From assembly GCA_016711285.1 (NCBI GenBank), contig JADJTG010000002.1, positions 744,001-808,000 on the forward strand: a stretch of 64,000 bases of DNA, written 5' to 3'. This DNA is from Sphingobacteriales bacterium. GTDB taxonomy: Bacteria; Bacteroidota; Bacteroidia; Chitinophagales; UBA2359. A program made the position numbers and the translations under genes. This document shows, piece by piece, positions 42,351-51,550 of the stretch. How positions within the stretch are numbered: the first letter of the stretch is position 1; every line of letters starts with the position of its first letter. The notes beneath the pieces are model-generated. The model was not told the DNA's origin and ran no database searches. It saw only the letters and a list, made by a program, of their open reading frames with translations.

Positions 42351-43175
42351 CATATCGTTACACCTTTTTTGAAATCAAACTACAACGCAAAAGCTTATCT
42401 CTTACCGCCTGTACGTCATATCGTAACACCTTTTTTGAAATCAAACTACAACACAATGGTAAAGCTACTAACGGCGAGAGTACATATCGTAACACCTTTT
42501 TTGAAATCAAACTACAACAGCATTGATTTAGGAGTGGCGAATGCAGATCATATCGTTACACCTTTTTTGAAATCAAACTACAACTCAAAAGGATAAACAA
42601 CAACCTATCATTTTCATATCGTTACACCTTTTTTGAAATCAAACTACAACTGGCGCGAATACGACAAATACCTCATAAGCATATCGTTACACCTTTTTTG
42701 AAATCAAACTACAACGCAGGAGCCGACACCTCCGGAGAATTTTTGCATATCGTTACACCTTTTTTGAAATCAAACTACAACTGTGCAGACATATATTGAG
42801 GAGGGGTTGAACATATCGTTACACCTTTTTTGAAATCAAACTACAACAGCTCCGCAGCTTAGTCACACAGCTTGATGCATATCGTTACACCTTTTTTGAA
42901 ATCAAACTACAACGCATTGAGATTTACAAGTCCGCGCTGCAAACATATCGTTACACCTTTTTTGAAATCAAACTACAACCTCAATCGTTTATGAATGTAA
43001 CCTATTTGACATATCGTTACACCTTTTTTGAAATCAAACTACAACGGGTAGTAGTGCCAAAATTGCGCCGCCGCCCATATCGTTACACCTTTTTTGAAAT
43101 CAAACTACAACCAGTATCAAATTTATTAATCACAATTAACATATCATTACACCTTTTTTGAAATCAAACTACAAT
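42351..43175. CRISPR. CRISPR array, 13 repeats and 12 spacers
   Basis: The 36-bp repeat starts CATATCGTTACACC and ends AAATCAAACTACAAC (plus strand). Ten spacers are 30 bp, one is 29 bp (42651-42679) and one 28 bp (43112-43139). Repeats 2 and 3 carry T-to-A at position 9. Repeat 13 (43140-43175) has two changes, as expected for a leader-distal end, which would put the leader at the left (42200-42350, AT-rich). On the minus strand the repeat starts GTTGTAGTTTGATTTC, similar to type II-C repeats, but no cas gene is in the window, so type is open. A detached 14th repeat is at 43930-43963. Confidence 0.97.
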
Positions 43176-43469
43176 ATTAAGTTCAAGTCGTCCGCCAAAA
43201 CCAAGTTCTATAATTTTTTGAAGTGTTGAAATACGAGCTTCTTTTAAATTGTTTTCAATTTTAGAAATGTAGGATTTAGTTGTCCCTACTTTTTCTGCAA
43301 GTTGTTCCTGTGTCATTCCCATTTCAACACGAGTGTCGTGTATCAAAGCACCTATTCTAAATGCTTCATAGCCTGCTTCAAGCTCGTCACGTTCCTTTGT
43401 CCCACGTTTGCCGTAATTCAATTTTTTGAACTCTTCGAGTGTCATTAAGTTCTTATTCTTCGTTTTCAT
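43164..43469 (-). CDS. higA: HigA-like XRE-family antitoxin
   Basis: The 101-residue protein has an N-terminal linker and a helix-turn-helix: VEMGMTQEQLAEKVGTTKSY then ISKIENNLKEARISTL. It is the antitoxin of the overlapping HigB-like toxin gene, which precedes it by the usual HigBA order, toxin first, with a 17-bp overlap. It should bind the toxin and repress the promoter. Its last codons, GTA GTT TGA, are made of CRISPR repeat 13: the stop codon lies at 43164-43166 inside the repeat. Family members often extend a few residues further, so the C-terminus may have been trimmed when the pair entered the array. Confidence 0.88.
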   Translation of the reverse strand: MKTKNKNLMTLEEFKKLNYGKRGTKERDELEAGYEAFRIGALIHDTRVEMGMTQEQLAEKVGTTKSYISKIENNLKEARISTLQKIIELGFGGRLELNIVV

Positions 43470-43800
43470 ATTCTGCTTTTATTTTAAGTGCCATTTCAAT
43501 TTCTTTCTTTGGTGTCTTTTGAGCCTTCTTTTGAAAGCCATTTACTAAAACGACCAACTGTCCTTGGTCAAAAAAACAGAAAATTCTAAAGATGTCGCTT
43601 CCTAATTGAACTCGAATTTCATACAGTCCGTCCGTGTTCTCTATACGTTTCAAATACGTTTCAGGAACTCTTTGTAAGTCTTCAAGCAAGTCAAAAGTCC
43701 AAACAATTTTTGCTTTTACTTTCTTGTTTTGTTTGGAAAAGAAGTCTTGAAAGTAGTTCTTGTAAAACGTAATCTTTCTATATTTCTGATTTTTGTCCAA
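43453..43800 (-). CDS. higB: HigB/RelE-type toxin (Gp49-like)
   Basis: The 115-residue toxin has the RelE/HigB core: a helical start (FYKNYFQDFFSKQNKKVKAK), LYEIRVQLGSDIFRIFCFFD, LVVLVNGFQKKAQKTPKKEI and an ending helix. The Arg and Lys in these strands are those usually needed for ribosome-dependent mRNA cleavage. It starts at the ATG of 43800 and precedes the antitoxin. The pair lies between CRISPR repeats 13 and 14, and its base composition differs from the array. The 129 bp between its start and repeat 14 is AT-rich and may hold the promoter. Confidence 0.88.
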   Translation of the reverse strand: MDKNQKYRKITFYKNYFQDFFSKQNKKVKAKIVWTFDLLEDLQRVPETYLKRIENTDGLYEIRVQLGSDIFRIFCFFDQGQLVVLVNGFQKKAQKTPKKEIEMALKIKAEYENEE

Positions 43801-43929
43801 GATGCAAAGTTAAAAAAGTTTTCCTAAAGTGAAACATAAAAGTCATTTTAGTTCCCTTAGTTGTCTGTCGTTGCGGTCTTCTAAAATCGCATACAACAAC
43901 AATTATACTCACTTCTGGTAGAACTTCCT

Positions 43930-43963
43930 CATATCGTTACACCTTTTTTGAAATCAAACTACA
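43930..43963. repeat. detached 14th CRISPR repeat
   Basis: CATATCGTTACACC to AAATCAAACTACA matches the array repeat over 34 bp, then continues CAACTGCTG. It lies 754 bp beyond repeat 13, across the HigBA pair, and 52 bp from the actB stop. Confidence 0.92.
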
Positions 43964-44015
43964 CAACTGCTGCAGGTCATTGAGCTTGCCGAAATGACAC
44001 AACAACAACAACAAC

Positions 44016-47000
44016 TTAATGCCCTGAATGTGACGTAGTATCTGCTGCTGTGCCGTGCTCTGCTGCCGGTGCGGTATGTGTGGCTTCTGGATGTCCGCCG
44101 CCGTGCGCATCGTGCCCGCCGTGACCATCGCCGCCGTGCGCAGGCTCGTGGTGCTTGGGCGGTGTATATGGTTTGCGCCCCGGATACATCGGTTCATCTT
44201 GGTTGCGCACCATTGTTTGGTAAGATACTTGCGGCAACAACTGCACAGCATCTAGCAAAGTATAAGAACGCTCATCATCGCGTGTTTTGCGGATTTGGCT
44301 GTCTTTGATGTTTTCGTCACCAAATGTAATGGCTTGGGTAGGACAAGAAGTTTGGCAGGCAGTTTTTGCATCGCCGTCTCTCAAAGTACGTCCTTCTTTT
44401 TTAGCCTCCAATTTCGCCGCCTGCAAATTCTGAACACAGAAAGAACATTTTTCCATCACCCCACGCGAGCGTACCGTAACATCGGGATTTAATACCAAAC
44501 GGCTCAAATCATCTACCATTACCATATTTTCGTCATTGGATAAGATGCTGTCTTTGTAGAAACTGTCTGCTCCCTGAAAATCAAACCAGTTGAAACGGCG
44601 TACTTTATAAGGGCAGTTGTTGGCACAATAGCGCGTACCGATACAACGGTTGTATGCCATTTGGTTCAAGCCCTCTGTGCTGTGGTTGGTAGCATTTACC
44701 GGACACACGTTTTCGCAAGGGGCATAAGTACAGTGCTGACACATCATCGGCTGAAAAGCCACGGAGGGGTTTTCGGCGTAAGGGTCTTTTTCTTTATCAA
44801 ATTTGTAGTAGCGGTCAATACGCATCCAGTGCATTTCGTGGGCACGCCACACTTCTCTTTTTCCTACTACCGGAACGTTGTTCTCTAAATTACAAGCTAC
44901 TATACAAGCACCGCAGCCAATACAAGCATTCAAATCTGCCACCAATGCCCAGTGCGAACCTTGCGAGTAGTCGCGCTCAGGGTACAATGAAAAATAATGA
45001 TGTTCGGCAAAATGCGGGTCTAATTTTTTCTGTTGTGTATTAAAATTCCCCGACCAATTATCTTTGCTGTATTCGGCAAAGGTAGTTTCGTTGATGATTT
45101 CGCGGCTGTCGTCAATGGTATGATGCGTTTGGGTTTGAGCCAACTGGTAGCCGTCATCTACTTTTGAAGTAGCCACATTGCTCACATAATAATCAAAGGT
45201 TTCGCCGTTGAAGCTCACCAAAGGATAAGCATTTTTACCTACTGCGCATTTTTCGTGTCCGGGTTTGGTACGTCCGTAGCCCAAAGCAACAGACACCACA
45301 CCGTCCAATTGTCCGGGCTGAATGGTTACGGGCAATTCTATGGCTTTGCCGCCTGTTTCAAATTTTACTACATCTGTACCGTTTTTGTTCCAAGTTTCTA
45401 CCCAACTGTTGTCGGCGGCAGTTTTCTTCGGTACAAAAGCATAATTATCCCAGGTTACACGCGAAATAGGGTCGGGCATTTCCTGCAAAAACGGGTTATT
45501 GGCATATTTACCATTCCCCATCGCTACTTTTTCGTACAGCACAATTTCCATTCCTGAGCTTTTTCCGGCTTTGGCTGTAAGTGCAGCAATGGCAGCACCT
45601 GCATCGCCGCCAAAAGAAGCACCCTGTGCCTCGCCGCCTGCGGTTTCGTGTACGCCGTCGTGTACAAATTTTTGCCACGCTTCTTCGCCGCCCAAAATGC
45701 TTTTCCAACGGTTGCTCAGATAATCGTAATAGCTGCCCGGAATATCCGCCCACGCCATCAGGCTTTCCTGCATTTGGCGGGTAGAAAACAAAGGAGCAAT
45801 ACAAGGTTGTGATAAGCTGTAATGCCCCGACAATGGTTCGGCATCATTCCAGCTTTCCAAATAATGATTGGAAGGTGTGAGATAGGCTGCAAATTCGGCA
45901 CTTTCGTCCTCGCGGTCGTTGAAAGAAATAACCGTAGGTACTTTTTTCATTGCTGCCGTAAAAGCGGCGGTATCAAAATAATCGTAAGCGGGATTTACGC
46001 CATTGAGCATCAATACCGATACGCTGCCTGCATTCATAGCAGCTACCAACTCCGCCACAGCTTTGTCGTCTGCTTGGTGTAAGTTGTTGGTTTTGCCCCA
46101 GTTAATGGTAGTGCCGTAGTTGCCCAAAGCGGCATTAATGGCATTGCAAAGGATTTGTGCGTTGGTATCATTTACACCGCATACTACCAAGGATTTTCCG
46201 GCGGCAGCTTTCAAATTGGCGGCAGCTTTTTTGATGTTGGCAAGGGCTTGTTCGGGCAGGTTGCCTGCTGCACCGCCGCCACTGATTTCGCTGTACAAAG
46301 CGGCGAGTACCAATCCTAATTGTGAAGGTTTCACCGAACTGCGATAGTCGGCTTTGGCTCCGGTGGGAGTCATATTGGCTTCAAACTGGAAATGGCGCGA
46401 CATTTGGGTTTTGTCTTTGCCTACTTTGCGGTTTTTGATATAATCGGCGGCAAACTGAACCGGAGAAAGCCAAGTGCCCAAAAAGTCGCAACCCACGCCT
46501 ACAATCACTTCGGCTTTATCAAAATGATAGGCGGGAATGGCTTTTTTGCCGAATGATTTTTCGTTGGCATATAAAATGGCTGCCTGCGAAATAGCTTCGT
46601 AAGTAACTACGCGGGTGCGCGGATATTTGGCTTTAAAATCGTTGATAACCTGTTGTGTGGAAGGGCTGGCGATGGTAGCAGTGAGCAGGACAATATCGCC
46701 GTTGGCTCCTGCCAATGCTGTTTTGATATTGGTGTCGATGGTTTTCCAATCTACATCAGCACCTTTCACTTTCGGGGCACGCAAACGCGCCATATCATAG
46801 AGGCTCAAAATGGAGGCTTGAGCGCGTGCGTTGGTGCCGCCTTGTGTAACAGACGAAAGTGGGTTGCCTTCTATTTTAATGGGGCGACCTTCGCGGGTTT
46901 TTACGAGTACGCTGCAATAATCGCTTCCGTCAAAAAAGGTGGAAGCATAAAAATTGGCAATACCGGGTGTTATTTCTTCGGGTTTGATAACATAAGGAAT

Positions 47001-47225
47001 CGCTTTGCGCACCGGTATTTCGCAACCGGCAGCAGCAACGGCAGCGGTGAGGCTAAAGCCGAGCATTTTTAAGAAATCGCGGCGCGGGGCGCGCGTGTTT
47101 TTTGCTAAATCTTGTATTTCGCTCAACAAGGGTAACTCTTCCAAGAACTCATCTTGTTTTTTCTTATTAAATGCTTCCGATGCTTCTAATTCATCGAAAC
47201 TACGCCAATATTTAGGTTGTTTCAT
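44016..47225 (-). CDS. actB: alternative complex III subunit ActB (molybdopterin-like and iron-sulfur domains)
   Basis: The 1069-residue protein starts with a twin-arginine signal (RRDFLKMLGFSLTAAVAAAG) ending in a lipobox-like Cys. An N-terminal molybdopterin oxidoreductase-like domain, which lacks the cofactor in this complex, is followed by a ferredoxin-like domain with four Cys clusters: CIGCGACIVAC, CQHCTYAPCENVC, CIGTRYCANNC and CSFCVQNL. The complex passes electrons from quinol to cytochrome c or an oxidase. The C-terminal His-rich tail (HHEPAHGGDGHGGHDAHGGG) is unusual. actA lies upstream on the same strand, but actC-F do not follow; the CRISPR region does. Confidence 0.93.
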   Translation of the reverse strand: MKQPKYWRSFDELEASEAFNKKKQDEFLEELPLLSEIQDLAKNTRAPRRDFLKMLGFSLTAAVAAAGCEIPVRKAIPYVIKPEEITPGIANFYASTFFDGSDYCSVLVKTREGRPIKIEGNPLSSVTQGGTNARAQASILSLYDMARLRAPKVKGADVDWKTIDTNIKTALAGANGDIVLLTATIASPSTQQVINDFKAKYPRTRVVTYEAISQAAILYANEKSFGKKAIPAYHFDKAEVIVGVGCDFLGTWLSPVQFAADYIKNRKVGKDKTQMSRHFQFEANMTPTGAKADYRSSVKPSQLGLVLAALYSEISGGGAAGNLPEQALANIKKAAANLKAAAGKSLVVCGVNDTNAQILCNAINAALGNYGTTINWGKTNNLHQADDKAVAELVAAMNAGSVSVLMLNGVNPAYDYFDTAAFTAAMKKVPTVISFNDREDESAEFAAYLTPSNHYLESWNDAEPLSGHYSLSQPCIAPLFSTRQMQESLMAWADIPGSYYDYLSNRWKSILGGEEAWQKFVHDGVHETAGGEAQGASFGGDAGAAIAALTAKAGKSSGMEIVLYEKVAMGNGKYANNPFLQEMPDPISRVTWDNYAFVPKKTAADNSWVETWNKNGTDVVKFETGGKAIELPVTIQPGQLDGVVSVALGYGRTKPGHEKCAVGKNAYPLVSFNGETFDYYVSNVATSKVDDGYQLAQTQTHHTIDDSREIINETTFAEYSKDNWSGNFNTQQKKLDPHFAEHHYFSLYPERDYSQGSHWALVADLNACIGCGACIVACNLENNVPVVGKREVWRAHEMHWMRIDRYYKFDKEKDPYAENPSVAFQPMMCQHCTYAPCENVCPVNATNHSTEGLNQMAYNRCIGTRYCANNCPYKVRRFNWFDFQGADSFYKDSILSNDENMVMVDDLSRLVLNPDVTVRSRGVMEKCSFCVQNLQAAKLEAKKEGRTLRDGDAKTACQTSCPTQAITFGDENIKDSQIRKTRDDERSYTLLDAVQLLPQVSYQTMVRNQDEPMYPGRKPYTPPKHHEPAHGGDGHGGHDAHGGGHPEATHTAPAAEHGTAADTTSHSGH

Positions 47226-47299
47226 TTATAAGGAGTGATTTTTTTTGAATGTGATAAATTTCAACTTAAAAAACCGGATAAACACGTTTTGATAATAGA

Positions 47300-48577
47300 T
47301 TAATAGTGACATTTTTGGCACTCTAAACCACCAATGTCTTCTACTGTTACTTTTTCCATTTTGCCTTCTTTCAATGCTTTATGATATTTTTCATAAGCGT
47401 TGTAGTAAGCATTTCCGGTAAATTGCACTTCTGTTTCGCGGTGACAAGATACACACCAGCCCATACCGAGGGTGTTTTCTTGTTTTACAACTTCCATCGT
47501 TTGAATTTCACCGTGGCATTTTTGGCAGGCAATTTTACCGGCGGTTACGTGTTGGGAGTGGTTGAAATAAACGTGGTCGGGCAAATTGTGGATACGCACC
47601 CATTCGATGGGTTTTTGCTCGTAATTTTCAATATACTGGTGTTTGGTTTTGTCCCAGCCCACGGCTGCATATATTTTATTGATTTCGGTTTCCCCGTAAA
47701 CGGGACCTTTGTCAATGGCTTTGTGGCAGTTCATACACACGCTTGGCGAAGGGATAACGGCACTTTTGCCTTTGCCGGCTCCTGAGTGGCAATATTGGCA
47801 CTCTACTTTCCATTTTCCGGCATGCAGGGCGTGCGAGAATTTAATGGGTTGTTCGGGTTGATAGTTTTTTTGACGACCCAAGCCGCGAGCATTGTCGTAG
47901 GTGGTGTAGCTGAACAGCGCAAATACCAACAAACCCGCTACCACGCGCACCCAGCGTTGGTTGAAGAAACTTTCGAAGGTAGTGGCTGCTAATTCCGGCT
48001 CACCTCTTTTTACACGCCCCAAATTGGCGGCAGTGCGCACCACACGCCCCAAGAGCCAAGCGATAATCGCCAGCAAAATTGCCAGCAACACCATAAATAT
48101 ACCGTAAGGCGCGGCGGTTTCGGTGGCGGCGGCTCCGGTGCCTGCTGCTCCGGCGGCAGGGGTTGCCGTTGCAGGGAATTGCGCCTCAACGCTCACATAG
48201 CTCAAAATGGCATCTACATCTTCGTTTTTCAAAGTAGGGAATGCCGTCATCACCGATTTATTGTATTCGTTAAAAATGGCAACAGCTTTGGCATCGCCGC
48301 TTTTTACCATTTCCTGCGAATTGCGCACCCATTTATAAATCCATTCTTTTTCGTATTTCTTCTCTACTCCTGCCAAAGGCGGACCCACCAATTTTTCATT
48401 TATTTTATGGCAACTGGCGCAATTTGATTTGAAGAGTGTTTGTCCCTTTTCGTGGGCTCCGTTGGTAGCAGCAATAGCGGCAGCGCGATCCTGCGCACGC
48501 CCCGACACGGAAAAAAATCCCATCAAAAGAACAAAAAGAAGTACCCTGATATGGTTTCTGTAAAGTGTTGAGCTCAT
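47300..48577 (-). CDS. actA: alternative complex III subunit ActA, multihaem cytochrome c
   Basis: The 425-residue protein has a signal peptide and six CxxCH haem motifs: CASCH near the start in a monohaem class I domain, then after a membrane helix (about 155-180) a pentahaem domain with CQYCH, CMNCH, CQKCH, CVSCH and a final CQKCHY. Such a fusion of mono- and pentahaem parts is common in the ActA subunit of Bacteroidota. It sends electrons to cytochrome c. It is the first gene of the act operon and lies 74 bp before actB. Confidence 0.92.
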   Translation of the reverse strand: MSSTLYRNHIRVLLFVLLMGFFSVSGRAQDRAAAIAATNGAHEKGQTLFKSNCASCHKINEKLVGPPLAGVEKKYEKEWIYKWVRNSQEMVKSGDAKAVAIFNEYNKSVMTAFPTLKNEDVDAILSYVSVEAQFPATATPAAGAAGTGAAATETAAPYGIFMVLLAILLAIIAWLLGRVVRTAANLGRVKRGEPELAATTFESFFNQRWVRVVAGLLVFALFSYTTYDNARGLGRQKNYQPEQPIKFSHALHAGKWKVECQYCHSGAGKGKSAVIPSPSVCMNCHKAIDKGPVYGETEINKIYAAVGWDKTKHQYIENYEQKPIEWVRIHNLPDHVYFNHSQHVTAGKIACQKCHGEIQTMEVVKQENTLGMGWCVSCHRETEVQFTGNAYYNAYEKYHKALKEGKMEKVTVEDIGGLECQKCHY

Positions 48578-48860
48578 ATAATATTGAGTTGCTTTTTATT
48601 TCAAAGCGCAAATTTAGGAATTTAAGATGTAAAAAGAGAATGTTTGGCAAAAATATCTTTTTACATTTTTTTAACATTTTACATATTTCTTGCCAAACTA
48701 TTCATAAAGTTGGGTGCTCTGCCTGAATAAGCCGCTTGATGCAATACATTTTCTTATAATACATATAAAGAATATTTTGGTATTTATGGATATTTTTTCT
48801 GTAAAAACAGGTGATGTAAGCGTACATATCATTTAAAGACATACCTATTCTTGTATAAAA

Positions 48861-48905
48861 AAAACACCCATTGCAGCCGCCAATATGAACGACTGCAACA
48901 GGTGT
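48861..48905 (-). terminator. terminator of the toxin-immunity cassette, inside a longer stem
   Basis: On the minus strand ACACC then TTGCAG pairs with CTGCAA then GGTGT (with a TG/TG internal mismatch) and is followed by eight T. An additional 10-bp stem, AAGCGTACAT (48818-48827) with ATGTACGCTT (48909-48918), encloses it. It ends the transcript that starts with the 1051-residue gene. The remaining 381-bp gap to actA is AT-rich with no gene. Confidence 0.85.
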
Positions 48906-48958
48906 GTGATGTACGCTTGGGCATTTAAAAATCGCTACACAACAAAAAAAACCTTCCG

Positions 48959-49429
48959 CTAATCCAAAGAATAGCCTTTTTTTATGCGATAAATATGATC
49001 ATTGACCAAAGACGAAAACGTGTAGTTTTTGTAGCGGCGCACTAAAGGATCTCCAAAATCCTCCATCGTATAGGGCGAAGACAGATATACATCGGGATCT
49101 TCTTGGTCTTCATCTAAAAATACAAATGTAAATTCAGAGCAATTATCTATATGGTCAAAAGCGAAGAAGGGGCGTGTTATTTCTTCATTATAATCAGCTA
49201 ATTCTTTTCGGGTAAGTTCCTGAAGCCGTTCGATGCTGTTGTGGGTGCCAAAACCGAGATTATTTTTTTCTCCACATAAAAATAAGAACTCACGCACCGC
49301 AAGAGGAAATGCTTTGCCGCCGTTGTAGGTGGCTTCTAAAGCATTGATGCGCTCCATTGATATTCCTATATTGTGCCAATTATCTAAAGTAGGGTTTGCA
49401 GGAATCTGTTTTAATATTTTTATTTCCAT
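48959..49429 (-). CDS. SMI1/KNR4 (SUKH)-like immunity protein
   Basis: The 156-residue protein resembles the SUKH superfamily: a helical start with INALEATYNGGKAFPLAVREFLFLCG followed by strands and a Phe-rich middle (RPFFAFDHIDNCSEF), then VFLDEDQEDPDVYLSS and a closing helix. It is acidic and has no signal peptide. SUKH proteins are typical immunity proteins of polymorphic toxins. Its gene starts 6 bp after the stop of the deaminase-like toxin, so translation is coupled, and the terminator follows. The immunity role is inferred from position and fold. Confidence 0.72.
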   Translation of the reverse strand: MEIKILKQIPANPTLDNWHNIGISMERINALEATYNGGKAFPLAVREFLFLCGEKNNLGFGTHNSIERLQELTRKELADYNEEITRPFFAFDHIDNCSEFTFVFLDEDQEDPDVYLSSPYTMEDFGDPLVRRYKNYTFSSLVNDHIYRIKKGYSLD

Positions 49430-49435
49430 TTTATT

Positions 49436-51514
49436 TTATATATTTAATTCTTTTTGTACCGCTTCAAAATTTTTTAATTCTTTATTGTGTTTTATGATAA
49501 AAATAAGTGTTTTTCCTTGTCGGCGCATATATTCTTGTAATATTAATAATTCGCGGTCGCAAGAAGTACATACTTTTATGAGTGATGTTATTTCTATCTC
49601 AAAACGATTGCCCTTATGGGCATGTTTTTTTAAAAAATTAAAAATAAATTTAATTTCCGTATCAAATCCTCTTCGCCTTCCATCCTTATCTATTGCACCC
49701 TCTACAAATTTATTAAAACTATCCAAATCATCCAATATATCACTTGCCTCCTTAGGTAATTTTGGCGGGTTGCCAAAATACTCTTTCATTTTTTTTAAAC
49801 TTCCTGAAATAAAATACTCTGTTATTGGGTCCAATTTTTTACCGGATTTAAAAATAGTGATTTTAAAAATTGCCTGATTAAAATATTCGGCTAATCCGGG
49901 GTAATCTACAATATATTTTCCGTATAATGCTTTTAGCTCATCTGATTCTAAATGTATTTCTTTTATTTTTCGTTTCCAAAGGGTACCAATATTTTTTGAC
50001 TTAAATTTTTCACGTAGTTTTTTGTAATCTGCTATTATTTTATCTTTATATTTCAACCAATCCTTTACAGCATTTTCTATTTCTTTTATATTTTTTTCTG
50101 CGGCTTCTAACTCTTGTCGTGTTTTTTGAACTTGTTTAATTATGCTTTTTACAGATTTTTTTTTGCTTTTTGGGGCATTTGGATTCGGAAGTATGGGTCT
50201 TTTTTTTGCAAATCCGTTAATTTCTTCTACTATTTCTGCTACTATTTTTTCCGATATTCTGGCGTTGCTCAATATCAATAATCCCGCAATTTCAACATCG
50301 AGGATAGCAAATATCGCATATCCCAGATAATAATGCACTTCAGTTCTATTAATATTCCATAATTTATTGTATCTTTTTTGCAATAAATCCCATATTTCTT
50401 CAAATTTATTGAAAAAGTTTTCTACATCTATTCTGAGAATGGCTTGCAAGATATTATCAAGATGTTCTAATACCAATACCTTATAATATTCTTGATTATC
50501 CAAAACCTCTACTGTTTCTACTAATAAGGCAAGTAATGAAAATATATCACTAATGAAATCCATCAAACCATTCCAAAAACCACATACAAGCGCCCAAACA
50601 TCGGTAAAAGCCTGATTAAGTTTTTCGAATACAAATAAAAAACTATCTATTATAGATTGAAAGATACGAAGTCCCTCTTGTAGCCAAGCAGGCAACGTAT
50701 CTTTTGCCAGATAGGCATCTATTGTTTTTGATTTCTCTTTTATATATTCAATAGCCTGAGCTACATCTGCAAGTGCATAATCACGATGGGTGTTATTCCA
50801 GTATTTTTCTTCAATGTGTAGCGTTTTTGCATAAAAATCGGCGATATCATATAATATATTAATACTTTTTTTGGTAAGAAAAACGAGGGTATTTTGATAA
50901 ATAAAATCAGTACCTTGAGCATACCAATGATAGGCAGTGGCAAAAAGTGTGTCAATAAATCCGTCGTTTGAACCAAAATAGCTCAGTAAAGCATTGACTT
51001 GCTCTTGCGTGATCTGAATCGGAAAATTTTGTTGTTGTACCCAAAATTTGTTGGAGAAAATAGCCGCAGCTGCTTCTTTTTTTATATCACTCCCTGCCCG
51101 AATTAAGAGTACTGCATCAGAAAAAATATCTTTTTGGGGGATTTCTATAAATACCGCCAAATCATTGCTACCTATGTCTTTTTCAAGCAGTTGATAGGTT
51201 TCGAGCAGGTAGGCTCCATCATAAGAGATAAATATCCGTAAATTAAGATATAAATTGGTATCAAAAACCCCTTCATCGTTAAATTTCCCAATCGCTAAGT
51301 TGCAATATTCATAAATGTAGTTCTGCAACTCCTCGGGGCTTTGAGTATTGTTGCCACCCACATAAATGGTAAAAGCTCCAAGTGTAGCCTGTCTGAAATT
51401 ATTAAATTTATTGACAGCCAATTCGTGCAAATTATACTGCCCCCAACTTACAGGGCTGGGTATGTGGGGAAATTGAGGGAATTGCTGTTGATATAAAAGT
51501 TCGGATAAAGTCAT
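49436..51514 (-). CDS. putative polymorphic toxin with C-terminal deaminase-like domain
   Basis: The 692-residue protein has a hydrophobic-to-mixed N-terminal part (1-430) with two segments that could enter membranes (LVCGFWNGLMDFISDIFSLL near 310 and YYLGYAIFAILDVEIAGLLI near 395), a basic Pro linker (KKRPILPNPNAPKSKKK, 438-453), a coiled coil (about 455-505) and a C-terminal domain. The last 80 residues show FDTEIK (617-622) and CTSC (649-652). This D/HxE plus CxxC pair is the zinc and catalytic pattern of deaminase-fold toxins. The SUKH-like immunity gene follows 6 bp later. Base deamination of nucleic acid is plausible but not shown. Confidence 0.65.
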   Translation of the reverse strand: MTLSELLYQQQFPQFPHIPSPVSWGQYNLHELAVNKFNNFRQATLGAFTIYVGGNNTQSPEELQNYIYEYCNLAIGKFNDEGVFDTNLYLNLRIFISYDGAYLLETYQLLEKDIGSNDLAVFIEIPQKDIFSDAVLLIRAGSDIKKEAAAAIFSNKFWVQQQNFPIQITQEQVNALLSYFGSNDGFIDTLFATAYHWYAQGTDFIYQNTLVFLTKKSINILYDIADFYAKTLHIEEKYWNNTHRDYALADVAQAIEYIKEKSKTIDAYLAKDTLPAWLQEGLRIFQSIIDSFLFVFEKLNQAFTDVWALVCGFWNGLMDFISDIFSLLALLVETVEVLDNQEYYKVLVLEHLDNILQAILRIDVENFFNKFEEIWDLLQKRYNKLWNINRTEVHYYLGYAIFAILDVEIAGLLILSNARISEKIVAEIVEEINGFAKKRPILPNPNAPKSKKKSVKSIIKQVQKTRQELEAAEKNIKEIENAVKDWLKYKDKIIADYKKLREKFKSKNIGTLWKRKIKEIHLESDELKALYGKYIVDYPGLAEYFNQAIFKITIFKSGKKLDPITEYFISGSLKKMKEYFGNPPKLPKEASDILDDLDSFNKFVEGAIDKDGRRRGFDTEIKFIFNFLKKHAHKGNRFEIEITSLIKVCTSCDRELLILQEYMRRQGKTLIFIIKHNKELKNFEAVQKELNI

Positions 51515-51550
51515 AACACAGTTGGATATGTGATTAAAATGTTAAAAAAT

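Noticed and set aside
42369..42596. Open frame of 75 codons across the CRISPR array
   Set aside because: It is made of repeat and spacer sequence (repeated FLKSNYN); a by-product of the array.
42351..43175. Type VI-B or type V assignment of the array
   Set aside because: The repeat lacks the GTTG...CAAC ends typical of Cas13b repeats and the TAGAT end of Cas12a repeats; without cas genes no subtype can be fixed.
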